DNA from: Eremophila alpestris peregrina | Lineage: Eukaryota > Chordata > Aves > Passeriformes > Alaudidae | Length of the DNA stretch: 64,000 bases | Direction of reading: 5' to 3' | Assembly: GCA_009792885.1 (NCBI GenBank) | Contig: WMCF01000008.1 | Coordinates: 18,589,578 to 18,653,577, forward strand | Shown: piece by piece, positions 37,296 to 48,650 of the stretch | Layout of the letters: the number at the start of each line of letters is the position of its first letter | Numbering within the stretch: the first letter of the stretch is position 1 | Notes under the pieces: generated by a model | What the model saw: only the letters and a program-made list of their open reading frames with translations | What the model was told of the DNA's origin: nothing | The model's database searches: none | Made by a program: the position numbers and the translations under genes

Positions 37296-39902
37296 CTGAA
37301 AAGAGCATAGACAGCTTTACTTTCATGTCAAAATTGTTGAAAAATGGGAGAACAAGAAAGACCAACTTGATTGGGGACTTTAATAGTATTAAGGAATGAC
37401 TTTCACTTCCTAAAAAGTATCAGTTCTGTGGCCTTAGTCTCACTTGGGGAAAGGGGTTATCAATAAATAAGTAACAAGCCTGAGACAGAACATTGTGAAA
37501 ACCAGTAACCAGAAAATTATATACTAAGAGTCTGACCTGTGTAACTCATCTAAACTCAGAAAGGCAAGTGTTCTAAATGATTAAGACTTGCAAAATGTCA
37601 CAGAAAATCTTGTGTTATCTGGCTTTGATTTATTTAATTTTGCAAACCACAAACAAAACCAAGTAAAACTTGTATAGACCATTGAACAGCTTTGGAAAAC
37701 CTAGGCTGAGGGCATACATTAATCAATACAGGGAAAAGATGTGTGTGTTTCTAATCTAGCTCAAGAAATATTAAAATAAACCTCTTTCAATTACATTTGA
37801 TAGGCCATTTACCCACAGAATAACACAGGTTGGAAGAAGGGTGGTTCAAGCAGGGTGGTAGAGATACCTTGCATGTCCTGTTGTTAAAATCGTGCTGGCA
37901 AGAGCTCTGGGCTCCCAGCAAAAGAAAGTTAGAATTGCAGCAACAAAGTAAAAGCTTGGGTCTTATTGAGAAAATGTGCTCTCAAACTGCCAGTCGAGCT
38001 CCAGTTAGCAGATCTGTTTATTTGGTACCTGTTGCAGGAGTAGTCCATGGTTAATCAATAAATTTTGAAAATCACAGTGAACATACACCTTCATTCAGTA
38101 AAGGCAAGACTATACATGATGTCAAGAACAGCATATGTCAATACTCTATTGTCCTGCAAAGACAGCAGTGGCACAGGTAAGCAATGCCTTGAATTACAGA
38201 ACTTTGTGATTCATTGTAAGAGCTTTTTCTACATTTTTTATCACTTCTAAACAATTTTTAACGTGAATGTCACTATAAAATTTGGCCACATTATTGAATG
38301 TTCTGAAATGCTAGCTGCGCCTTCATGTTCAAACGTAAAAAAGTATTTAGGTGTATCATTTACCCATCTGACTGTGTGAAAACCATTTGCAGCCTACAAT
38401 ACATTTAGGATTTTGGAATAAACTTTTAAAGCCAGAAAACTCTTTAATTATTTTGAAGTCTTCTCAGTTAAGTTTTCCCAGCCAAATAGAAGATGACACA
38501 AAATTACATTTAGCTGTTTCCTAAAGATAAAACTTGTGCTGTTATCATGCATTAGTCTTGAAATTCCCTCAAGTAATTTACTGAAATTGCAATGTACAAG
38601 AACATGAAGACTAAGTTATAAATCTTTTTCAGGGAGGAACTTTCATGGCATAGGGTAGTGTGATTTATTTTTGTTTATTTGGCATGAATATTTGAAAGCT
38701 TCTACATGGCAAACAAAAGTCTACAGTGTTTGGTGAGAAGCTGAACAAAGCCACTTTGGAGTATTCACCTAACATGCTCTAAAATTGCACTTCAAAGCCA
38801 GTCTGATTTTTACTGTGCCTCTGTTTCCAGCTGATCCCTCCACGGACTCTCAAGTTGGGTATTTGTTTGCTGACAATGGGGAAATGTTGATATTCTGCTA
38901 ATTATTACATTTTTATTTGATGATAGGTTTCAATACATATCAATTGCTAAGTTGGAGATCAAATTAGAGAACTCTGTCATGCTAGGTTCACAGGAGGAGG
39001 GGGATTTGTAATATTAACAAATTGTGAGTGTGATGACATCCGCTACTCCGTGATGAGACCAATTTGTAAACCATCTGGCACTGAAGAGTTCAGCTACTGG
39101 CAGTTATAATGGAGATATCTTGGCTCCAACACTAAATGAGGAGGATAATAGCTGTTGGGTAAGTTTAATGGTTAATACAGATATCCTGGTGGAATTATGT
39201 ACCCTTGGATAAGAGAACACAGGATAGTAATATTTTGTTAAATGTAAGTATTGGTGGATGAGCCAGTTCCATCATAACAGAAAAAATTGATTTTTCTGTT
39301 TTACTTTTGTATTATCCTTTCCAGTGGAGTCCAGAGTTTTCTCTCTAGTAATTAAAAATGTATGCAGCAGGACTTTTTCCTCAAGACAGAAAAACTGGAA
39401 AGATACCATTACAAGGTGCAGCATACTGTGTCTGTAAGTAACAGCTTGTGTGAAAATTACAGTCATTAGAGTGCAATTGTAAATAATTTTTACTTCCATT
39501 TAATTTAAATTAAATCTGCTTCAGAATACATGTGGCATAGTGGGTTGCCAGGAAGACTAGTAAAGTTTTTGCCTATCTTTTCTGCAGGCCTTTTGTTAAA
39601 ATGAAAGGAGTGCTTTCTAGCATCACCATTATGAACTGTTTTATTTTCAAAACATATTGAAAAAATATTAATAGCATATAAAAGGCTTTATAATTCTTGG
39701 CAGATATGTTTACTTCCCTGTCTTATTATCTTAGCATCTGGTCCATAAATCAGACACGTGGCAATGATCCAAGCCCAATTCTGTTACTGTCTAGTTGGAT
39801 GTATTTCAAGGATGTATATTCTGTGGAACAGGCAATTTTGATTAACTAGAAATATTATTATCTGAAATTATATGACAATTTATCTGAATTTGGTTGTTGA
39901 TG
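37296..39902. other. AT-rich non-coding DNA, no gene seen
   Basis: Nothing recognisable in 2.6 kb. A short ACAGAATAACACAGGTTGGAA near 37816 vaguely recalls a CR1 terminus but is too short to call. Confidence 0.5.
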
Positions 39903-40037
39903 TCATAGAATGGTTTGATTTGGAAGGGACATTAAAGATCGTCCAGTTCCAACCCCCTTGCTGTGGGCAGGGAATAATTTTCATTAGAGCAGGCTGCTCA
40001 AAATCTCATCCAACATGGCCTTGAACACTTCCAGGGT
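39903..40037 (-). mobile_element. CR1 LINE 3' scrap
   Basis: The plus strand reads TCATAGAATGGTTTGATTTG, then GGAAGGGACATTAAAGATC, a CCAACCCCCTTGCTGTGGGC segment, and CCTTGAACACTTCCAGGG, the antisense CR1 3' end. About 135 bp remain, 5'-truncated. No coding part is included. Confidence 0.9.
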
Positions 40038-41432
40038 TCTTAGTGGAAACCACAGAATCCACACCACAAAACATATTTATGAACATTCCACACATAGCAC
40101 AAGCTTTAGTCCAGAGCTCACATGCTTTCAGAAAATTTAACTTCAGGACACAGATTTATAAGAAGATAAACTTCATTAGTGTCATCAGTCATTTTTCTCT
40201 GCTTATTCTGTTTCTAATTTGTCTTCATTCATGGTAAGTCTGCAGGTAGTAAAAGTGACTGATGTAAAGTAACTTAAGGCAGAAATTTCTTTATAACGAA
40301 ATACAATGCTTTCCTGTTAGAAGTCAGCACTGGGAAGATAACAGGCAAAAAAATCTTGATCTGTGATGCTTTTCTCTTGAATGATAATCAAAGCTTTTCC
40401 TTTATTGTGAAAACTCCTTATTAAGATTCTGCCATTGACTGACAGAGTTAGAATAATTCCCTTCTGTCTGACATGTCCTGATCCACTGCCTGCTCAACTA
40501 AAAGAAACTCATAATTAATTACTGTAGGACAAGAATCCTAAATCCTTATTCTCATCAGCTAAGCCTTCTGTTTTTGCCTTGGCTCAAATCCCAGCTAGAA
40601 ATTTATGATTCCTTAGCTTCCTTTTGTAGGTGCCATGAATCATAGAGGCTTATGAGTGAAGAAATACTGGGGTGGTGCTCCTGTATAGGTTAGTACTTGA
40701 TATATTTGTACAACTAATCTCCAGTAGAAAAGCTACTGAATATATGTACATTTAAAAAAAACCCAACTGTCAGCTTGGTTTGATGTGACTCTTCAGAAGT
40801 GATTTGTGCCTCCTGAGTATGTCCATGACCTGCAGAGTAAGGCCCATCAACACAAATATCTGAGGTAGGGGAATCTCATTTCCAGAGCTGATCAATGTAA
40901 TGTCACTCATTAGTAACCTTTTCAAGATTTAAAACAACAAGAAGAAAACCACAGGTTATAGAAAATGAGTGATCAGAATGAAAAAAAGTCAACTAACATA
41001 ATCTTTTCCAAATGCAACTCAGTGACACAATAGGTCAGTTAATTAGATATGCAAAATTTCCACCAATTATAGTAAAAAGTAAAACCTCTCAGACAAGGAC
41101 TTTCAGAAGTCCATGGGAAAATTTGCAAAGATTTCTGCTAAGTGATCCTGATCTAAACCACAATGTCTGATAGTATTATTGTTCTTCCTGAAAGCCCTTT
41201 GCTTCCTGTAGGCTGCTGAAGAGGTGGCCAGTCCTTCACTTAGTTTATCTGCTAGCCCTGTGACCCTTTGCAAATATTAAATTATTTTCAGAACAAAATG
41301 AAAAGTAGTTATTTATGTGTGAATTGGAAAGAATGTGAGAATATATCCATAAGCAAAAAAGTGCTATTAAAAAGTGTTATTTCAATTATTTGTATCGTTA
41401 CAGACCAGTATCATCCCTGTCACCATCTCTTA
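40038..41432. other. AT-rich non-coding DNA, no gene seen
   Basis: No gene, RNA gene or repeat recognised. Confidence 0.5.
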
Positions 41433-41520
41433 TTGGTTACCCAACATTTCCCAAAATTTATCTAGTTTTTAAAATACTATTGGTTGGTTACCCAAATAGT
41501 ATTTTAAGTACTAAAATACT
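41433..41520. repeat. Competing foldbacks with a copied loop
   Basis: TTAAAATACTATT (41469-41481) and AATAGTATTTTAA (41495-41507) are perfect 13-bp inverted arms around a 13-nt loop. The central AGTATTTT (41498-41505) can also pair with a third arm AAAATACT at 41513-41520, so two hairpins compete. The loop and first arm base contain TTGGTTACCCAA (41484-41495), an exact copy of 41433-41444. Arms and copies are read directly; no function is claimed. Confidence 0.8.
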
Positions 41521-42803
41521 TACTTCCTTCTCCATTACTCTCACATGATATATCAAATGAGAATGTATTTCCTTGGCAAAATGCAAGAGAAATTATTCAA
41601 CAGAACTAATATGATAAAGGCTATAGTCAAATTTTAGTATACTATAGTTTTCTCCCTAGAACAGTGAATGATGGGACATAATTATATCTCAAAAAACCCT
41701 ATGCCAATTTCTGGAAAACACAAAACCTTTTGCTCAGAAAAAATGCTGTGAAACTGAAAGCTATCACTAGTATTGTATAAGAGATAATAGCATCAGTGCT
41801 CTGAAATTATTTAATAATTTTCATTGTCAATGTATCATTCTGTTTAGATCTGTTTGGATCTATTTAGTTCAGCGTGTCCTCTCACTATGAGTAGGGAGTG
41901 GGTAAATGGGAGTGATTCTGTTACAAAAATTTAGGCAGTCTTGGACCACAATATATTTTGGCATTAAGAATGAAGACTCAGAAGTCTCCTAAGGATGTGT
42001 TTGGTCCTGATGGGAAACTCTCATTTTATTTAGGTCTAATAATAAGACAATATATTTAAATGATAAGCATGAGTTACATGCTCAAAATGGAAATTATCTG
42101 TTCAGCTGTTAAGGGAATCCAATTTTAAAAAGCAAACTAAATCAGAAATGTCACAGTACTGTGCTAATATGTTTAGGTATTTCTGCAAGTTTACTTTGTC
42201 CCACACAACATATAAGCCAATACAAATTTTAAGTACATTAAATCTGTGCTAGCTATTATAATACATGAGAACCAATATTTCATGTATGTGCTCAGTGAAT
42301 TGTTCAGGAATTGGTTTTGGGACCTATGCACTCTGATATTTTTAGCAATAATATGCAAGAAAACACCAACTCGTTGTGAACTAAGTTTGATTTGAAACAA
42401 GGATTGGGGGAGTGCTAAGTGGGTAAGTGATTCTAAGCATTCAAATTTAATTTAATAATAACAATATAATAACTTTAATAATATTTTACTGCAAAGAGGC
42501 TAATGCCCTTCCATCATGTGAAAAAAATAGTGTGGCTGTACACAAAAGTTAGATGACTCCATGTGGCTGGATAGAGTTGGGCAAACATGCTCTATGGTCC
42601 AATTAGAAAGGAAAACTTTTCCAACTGTAATATTTTATAGAATGAAAATCCCAAGATGCTTCTGCCCTTCCTTTGAAAGAAAGGCAAAGACTGAGAATGA
42701 AGCATCTGAGTCCCAATAGTATCACCAGTTGTAGCAAGAAAGGTGGAAAGGTGGAAAGAATGAATAGGGCACACAGCAGCAAAGGATACCAGAATCCCTT
42801 TAT
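41521..42803. other. AT-rich non-coding DNA, no gene seen
   Basis: No gene or classifiable repeat in this stretch. Confidence 0.5.
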
Positions 42804-43620
42804 ATCATAGGATCACAGAATGGCTTGGGTTGAAAGAGGCCTTAAAAGCCAATCCCCCTGCTGTGAGCAGGGACAACTTCCCCTAGACCAGGTTGCTCAA
42901 AACCCCATTCAATCTGACCTTGAACACTTCCAGGGATGGGGTATCCACAATATCTTTGGGAAAAATGTTCCAGTGTCTCTCCGACCCCACAGTAAAGAAT
43001 CTTTTCCTTATACATAATTTAAACCTACTCTCCTTCAGTTTGAAGACATTCCCTGTTGTGCTGTCACTACATGCTCTTGGATAAAGTCTCTCTCCATCTT
43101 TCCTATAATTCCCTTCAGGTACTGCAAGGTTGCAATTAGTTCATCCTTAAGCCTTCCATTCTCCAGGACAAACAATCCAAATTGTCTCAACTTTTCCTCA
43201 CAGCAGAGGTTCTCCATCCTTCTAAATATCTTGGTGGCCTCCTCTGGACTCAGTCCAACAGGTGGGTGTCCTTCCTGTGCTGGAGACCAGAATCCCTTCC
43301 CTTGCCCTGCTGGCCACACTGCTTTTGATGCAGCCCAAGATACAACTGGCTTTTTGGGCTGCAAGTGTACATTGCTGGGTCATATGTGGCCTCTCATCCA
43401 CCAGGAAATCCATCCAGCAGCATCCACCAGCCCCTTCTCAGCAGGGGCCGTGCCTGACTGACATGGCTTTTCAAATATCACGGAGAGTGGTTTGGCATCT
43501 ACATACAGCCAATTCCCTCAGGATTCTGGGATGCAATTCATGAATGTCCAGTAGATGTACATTCAGATTCCTCAGGTGGTCATGAACCTGACTTTTACTT
43601 ACAGTGGGAAGCACTTTGTT
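42804..43620 (-). mobile_element. CR1 LINE with internal deletion joining RT ends
   Basis: This is the longest CR1 in the window, on the minus strand. From 42804 the plus strand gives the antisense 3' end (ATCACAGAATGGCTTGGGTT) and then the C-terminal ORF2 region; on the minus strand TQQCTLAAQKASCILGCIK and, in a different frame, LRQFGLFVLENGRLKDELIA are recognisable ORF2 pieces. From about 43452 to 43620 the sequence is instead the N-terminal part of the reverse transcriptase (VHDHLRNLNVH, HPRILRELA), which in an intact CR1 lies far upstream. The middle of the RT domain, with its catalytic residues, is missing at a junction near 43440-43452. At least two frames are used, so the copy is dead. 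Confidence 0.9.
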
Positions 43621-46588
43621 GTATCTAGGACTCCTTGTAATTGTGTGGCATTGAGTACCGGAAGATACATGTGTTGTATACAAGGTACAGTAATCCTCAC
43701 TACCACTGTACAAAATCATCCTGTGGCCTCTCTTTTCATCTAGAAGAAAAGCCAGTTTTGTCCAAATCTACATATTCCTGAAGAATATGTCAATTTTAAT
43801 AAATTTTTGTGGCAGTAAAACACTTGAGGGAAAGGAAAAACCTTGATAAGATCAAAGCAGAGGCTTTTGCAGTTTCCTGTTTCAGACTTAGGCAAAATGG
43901 AACTTCTCTGATTTAGATAGGTGTTGCATTTGATATGATAATTTAAGTTTCTTTTACTGAAAATAATGCTGCTCTTGTTTTTAAAAGCCTAAGGTGATCT
44001 TTAATGCTCAGGTGGGAGAGGGGGAGGCTTGTTTCATTTTGTTTTCTTTTTCAGAGCCCAACCAGAAAAGAGGCAACAAAACACTGAGAAGCAGAAATTA
44101 CTCCTGAGGTAAAAACTGGGCTCTGAGCATTTCTATCACCTGGGTCCTTAGCCCATCTGAGGACGATCATTCAAATTACTTCTATGGAATATATCATTAT
44201 TCAGTTTTTATGCTGACTAAACACAACATGCCGTGCTTACACACATGTAACATTCTTTTCAATGACTTTAAAAGATCATTGTTGTCTCACCAATAATGTT
44301 AACTATAGAAATAGATCTTATTTCTATTTAGCTGATTTGTTTAGGACCCTTCTTAGCACTGTATGAGTGAGACATGAATTAAAACCCACTAAACCCCCTT
44401 GGTTTCCGCTCTGGCTGTAAAGCAAATATTCCTTCCTATGCAACACTAATTTAACTCTGTTACTGAATTAAGACAGAGTCCTTTGACTTTCAAGTTTGTC
44501 TCATATGCATTTAATTTTTTTTAAAAAACAGTTAGAGATTTGGGCACAGATTACAAGAATAATGTGGAACATTTCAGAGGTATTAGAGCTGATATCTTTT
44601 GACTTAATGACATGGTCTCATTCAGTTTTATTTCCTCTAATTTTAGTGACTAAGGCTAAATACATTTAGTCAGGCAAGTTCTATTCAATAAGGTATTTTA
44701 AAAAAAGATAGAAACAAGTAGATTTGAGGTAGAGTCTTCATGGCAGTCAATAAGTGTAAGAATGTTGCAAAAGTATGGTATCCCTTATTTCAATAACTGA
44801 AAGCAAAACCAAAGGCTACATCAGCACATTAACTGAAGACAAATTTACCATTACACACAAAACCTGAAGAGATTTCCAGTTAACTGTTTATTAGTGGTAT
44901 TATCGGTGTATTTAACAAGAGAAAAATTGTTCTATTAATATTTCATAAACAGCTCAAATCAGGAGCTCTATTTCCAATTTTTGACAGCTGGGAATCTGAC
45001 CCATTACAACATTATCTAACACTTACTCAGAAATTAAGGCCAAGAGAGACAACTAGAAATCTACTGTGACTTCTTATTTTTGGCTGGTGCTGTATTTCAT
45101 CCAGTTATCTTCATATTGAGGCTGATGATTTATGTCCTAATTACAGCATAACTTGCACTTGAGTAAAGCATATCGTTCTGCATATCACTCATTCTCAAAC
45201 CCAAGATACTAAGAGATGGATACTCTACCAATTCTTTTGACAGTTCATTCTAAGGCTTAATTACCTTTTCAATTAATGAGGATAATTTAATTTTCAAAGT
45301 CAAATGTGTCTGTTTTCATGATCCAGTCACTGGTTCTTATTATGGCTTTAAACCTAATAACTAACATTTTCCATCCATGAAGATACACAAAAATTGTAAA
45401 AGAATAATAATTCCATCTTCATTTTAATATAATGTAAAATCAAGCTATTTGAGTTAAAAGAGTCCAGCTTTTTAAACCCTTTTATTAACTTTCTTATCCT
45501 CTTTCAGTTTTTAAATTTACATTAAATTTGAGAATACTAGAAATCCACAGTCTTCCAGTATCAGAAAAATATTGCAGTCAGATAAAGTCATCTTTATGCA
45601 TCTTCCTTTTTAAACCTCTTTCTACTGCTGTAAAGTCTGCCTTCTCTCTTCTAAAGCAGCATCATTTTGGAAACTGATTCTATGTTCTTAATCAGAGTAA
45701 CCACTTTCCAGATATGGTCATCTGGAAAGCCTTAATTTCTTTTCTGCTTTCTAAATACAATGTAGATACACCTTACAACATTTCAATGTTCACCTTTTTT
45801 ATATGCTGCATTCATTCATCCAACCAAAAAGATTCTAAATTATTCTGCTGCCATGATCACAAGACATGTTTATATTAGTAGTGATTTTAAGTTTACTTTC
45901 AAAAATTTGATAAAGACATTGAACAGCATACACTCAAGGCCAATGTTTACAGAATATCACCAGAAGTTTTCTAATGAGTCCTGTGTTTTTGAGAGAACAT
46001 TCTTGTCTTAGTAAGAGAGAAACTCCAAAATACTAAAGTTCAACCCTGGATATAATGTGGTGATTAATGAGGAAGCTGCAGATTGATTCCCTGTTCTCTC
46101 TTTTACTTTTGATCTCTCATTATGCTTTCTCTCCTTAATTATCTGTTGTTTAGCAATTGTAAATATGATCTCTTGCAATAAATCAGTTCCAGGTCATGAC
46201 ACCTAAATTTAAGTGTTTGAATTCACAGGATCACCACTACATATGTGACTAGTTCACATAGAGACGTATAGTCATCTAAAATTAAATGAGACAATAACTT
46301 CAGTGAGAGTCTGTGCACTCTCTCCATAAGCAATAGACAAGGCAATTATTTTAAAAAAAGTTCTAGAATATCCGGAGTCAGTGATTCTGTGGGGTTGCTT
46401 CTCTTTCTGCATGCATAATATAATTTACTAGCTACACAGCAAAGTTATGTTGGATGGATCCCCCCTTTGTGGTTTTGAATCTAAGAAAGAAAATTCATCA
46501 TGCAGTGTTTGGGGTTTTTTACACTTTAAGACATTTTTTAGTGAAACGTCACATTAGCAGAAGAAACTCAAAACCATTCATGTATGGT
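43621..46588. other. AT-rich non-coding DNA, no gene seen
   Basis: No gene or classifiable repeat in these 3 kb. The frames found are short. Confidence 0.5.
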
Positions 46589-46725
46589 TAGTGTAGCATC
46601 TAAATACCTACGTTTTGGGGTTTTTTTTGATTATTAGTTTAACGTACTAACACTAACTAGTGTAGCATCTAAATACCTATCTTTTGGGGGGTTTTTAACT
46701 ATTAGTTTATTGTGCTAACACTAGC
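46589..46725. repeat. 69-bp tandem duplication, two diverged copies
   Basis: Copy 1 starts TAGTGTAGCATCTAAATACC at 46589 and copy 2 starts with the same 20 bases at 46658, a period of 69. Both then carry a GTTTT/CTTTT-GGGG-TTTT run and ATTAGTTTA, and end GTACTAACACTAAC or GTGCTAACACTAGC. Differences, mainly in the G/T run, show the duplication is not brand new. It lies in non-coding DNA. Confidence 0.85.
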
Positions 46726-47880
46726 ACTTCATTTCTGTTTGCCAATGGAAATAATTGAGTAGATTTTCCAAAGGAATCTTGAAAGTATTACAGTGTCACA
46801 TTATGAGCAGTCATCTTACTGTACTTATGTCTGCAATGCAGAGCAGTGAGAAAGAGATAACTTTTATAGCACAATACAGAGTTCTAATGATTACTCCATT
46901 GTGTTGCCCATGCATGATTCCTTTTTACCTTACAGCTAAACCTCTGTTACAGTGGCTTCAGAGGAAGCCTTTGAAAGGCTGTTTGTGCACACTACAACAC
47001 AAAAATGGAGACCTGGAGAGCTTTGTCAAATGTACCCCATGGCAAACTGTAAATAATGACTGGCTCGTGGGAAAGGTTTTAAGCCTTGTCTCCACCTGTA
47101 ACAGCTTTTCTTTTTACTTTATAGAAGCTTTTTTGCATAAATGCTTTCTGTTCCAGATGTGAAAATATGAATTGCACCCTTGAACCATCCAACACCTCAG
47201 TGAACCAATCAGAAGCCAAGCTATTATGCCCATGACTTAACTTTAACCATAGCAAAGTGAGTATTCAATGATACCATCCTAAAACATCAGAAGAAGGTCC
47301 ATGAGAAAGACACAAAATTCCTCATGATACATGAACAGCAGATAAGAATCCCCATTCTAAAGAATCTCAACTATATAAGGGTGTTTTAAAACTAATCAAA
47401 ATTTTTTTCTCTTTTATTTTATCAAGATGGACCTTTATTAAGGTAGGAAGCCATAATATTGAAAAGCAAATATTTTTCAATGTTGGAAGCAAATAATGTT
47501 AAAAATTTGAGTCCAAGGATGTTAAGAATTATATATTTGTAAATTCAGTTATAATTAGCCAAATTTAGTTTACTTCACACAATATCCAATTTCAGATATT
47601 CCTTCAGTTATTAGATTATTGATGCATTCCAGGACTGTTGGATATTAGCTAAAGATGTCATAAATTCACTGTCTGAATGATTGCTTTATTTGTTACATAG
47701 TAATAGATTCCAACCTGCCCCTGAAGGCCAGAGAAACTGAGGCTCTTGTTCTTAGACCCCTTGGGGTGAATTAGAATGAAAGGATACTGTGACCAATGTT
47801 TATAAATATATATTTATATCTGTGTATATATATCTGTGTATGTGTGTGTATTTTGGGTTTGTTTCTTTGTTTGTTTTTTT
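46726..47880. other. AT-rich non-coding DNA with a 135-codon chance frame
   Basis: The plus-strand frame 46755-47162 starts at TTG, has no signal peptide, domain or family similarity I recognise, and contains clusters of Cys, Phe and Leu as chance frames here do. About 47795-47880 holds TA/TG microsatellite followed by T-rich words. Confidence 0.5.
47795..47852. repeat. TA/TG microsatellite-like tract
   Basis: Runs of TATATATTTATATC, TGTGTATATATATC and TGTGTATGTGTGTGTA follow one another. Simple repeat, likely length-variable. Confidence 0.75.
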
Positions 47881-47999
47881 TTAATAGGTTGCAGTGGAAA
47901 AGAGATATGTAGCCTTTTTGGTTGTTATTAGAGTAATAAAACAACACAAAAGAATAAAGATATTACTTAAGAAAATATACAAGGAAAAGAAAGAAATAA

Positions 48000-48650
48000 A
48001 AGGGGAAGGATAAAAGCAGACAGTAAAGAGGATAGACATTGCCACCTGTGGATCCAGCAGTGAGACTCCATTGCTGTCTCTATCCATCAGGGATGGGGGA
48101 AGCCCACAAAACATTGAGTTCAATGTGTTAGCACACATCCAGGCTGGGGGGAATGCCCAGGTCTGATGCTCTGCGGATGTTTTGCAATGCTGTGGATCAT
48201 GCACATTCCTCTGGTGGAAGGTTTCAGAAAGGGTTTGGGGGTAGTTTGGGGGATTTTTGATGTTTAAGATCCCTTCTAGGACATGACTGCTGCTTCTCAT
48301 GCCAGTGAGTTGAACCTGTTATGATGCATCAGAAGGAATGAATATCCTCAGGCCTATGTGTGAATGTTCTGGACAGGAGTTTTACACCTGAACCAGTTGT
48401 GTGAGGGAGGACACTGGCAAAATAAGAGCCATTATCCCACATGGCAGAATCTCTTATGGGCGTTTCCCTTCATCTTGCTCAAAACCCAGCTTGTTAAACC
48501 CCCATCCTCTGTGGGAGAGAGATTCTACACCCTCACACACACACACATAAAAAACCTCTCCTGCTTCTGCCCTCTGACTGGGGGCTGCATGCCTGGACTC
48601 AGCAATGTACCCGATGCTCTTGCAAATTAGAGAGAGCCATTAACCCTTTA
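48000..48650. other. Less AT-rich block, probable decayed mobile element
   Basis: About 650 bp are markedly less AT-rich than the DNA on both sides, with an edge at about 48000. A minus-strand frame of 139 codons (47881-48300) and a plus-strand frame of 88 codons (48364-48630) lie in it, neither with a recognisable domain. The text of the block (for example CAGGCCTATGTGTGAATGTTC) has the feel of avian ERV-derived sequence, but I cannot place it in a family and see no LTR ends or target duplication. A CA microsatellite lies at 48533-48546. Confidence 0.35.

Noticed and set aside
37810..37840. CR1 3' end scrap
   Set aside because: Only about 20 bp resemble the CR1 terminus, with mismatches, and the DNA on either side does not continue the match.
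43222..43719. Three overlapping minus-strand frames as separate genes
   Set aside because: They are frame-shifted remnants of CR1 ORF2, recognisable by their CR1 motifs.
46589..46725. CRISPR-like or satellite array
   Set aside because: Only two copies are present, with no spacers and no regular array; a simple tandem duplication explains it.
46755..47162. 135-codon plus-strand frame as a gene
   Set aside because: It starts at TTG, shows no family features, and roughly one frame of this length is expected by chance in both strands of 64 kb of this composition.
47881..48300. 139-codon minus-strand frame as a gene
   Set aside because: It lies across the edge of a repeat-like block into low-complexity DNA, and its C-terminal half is a translation of A/T-rich simple sequence.
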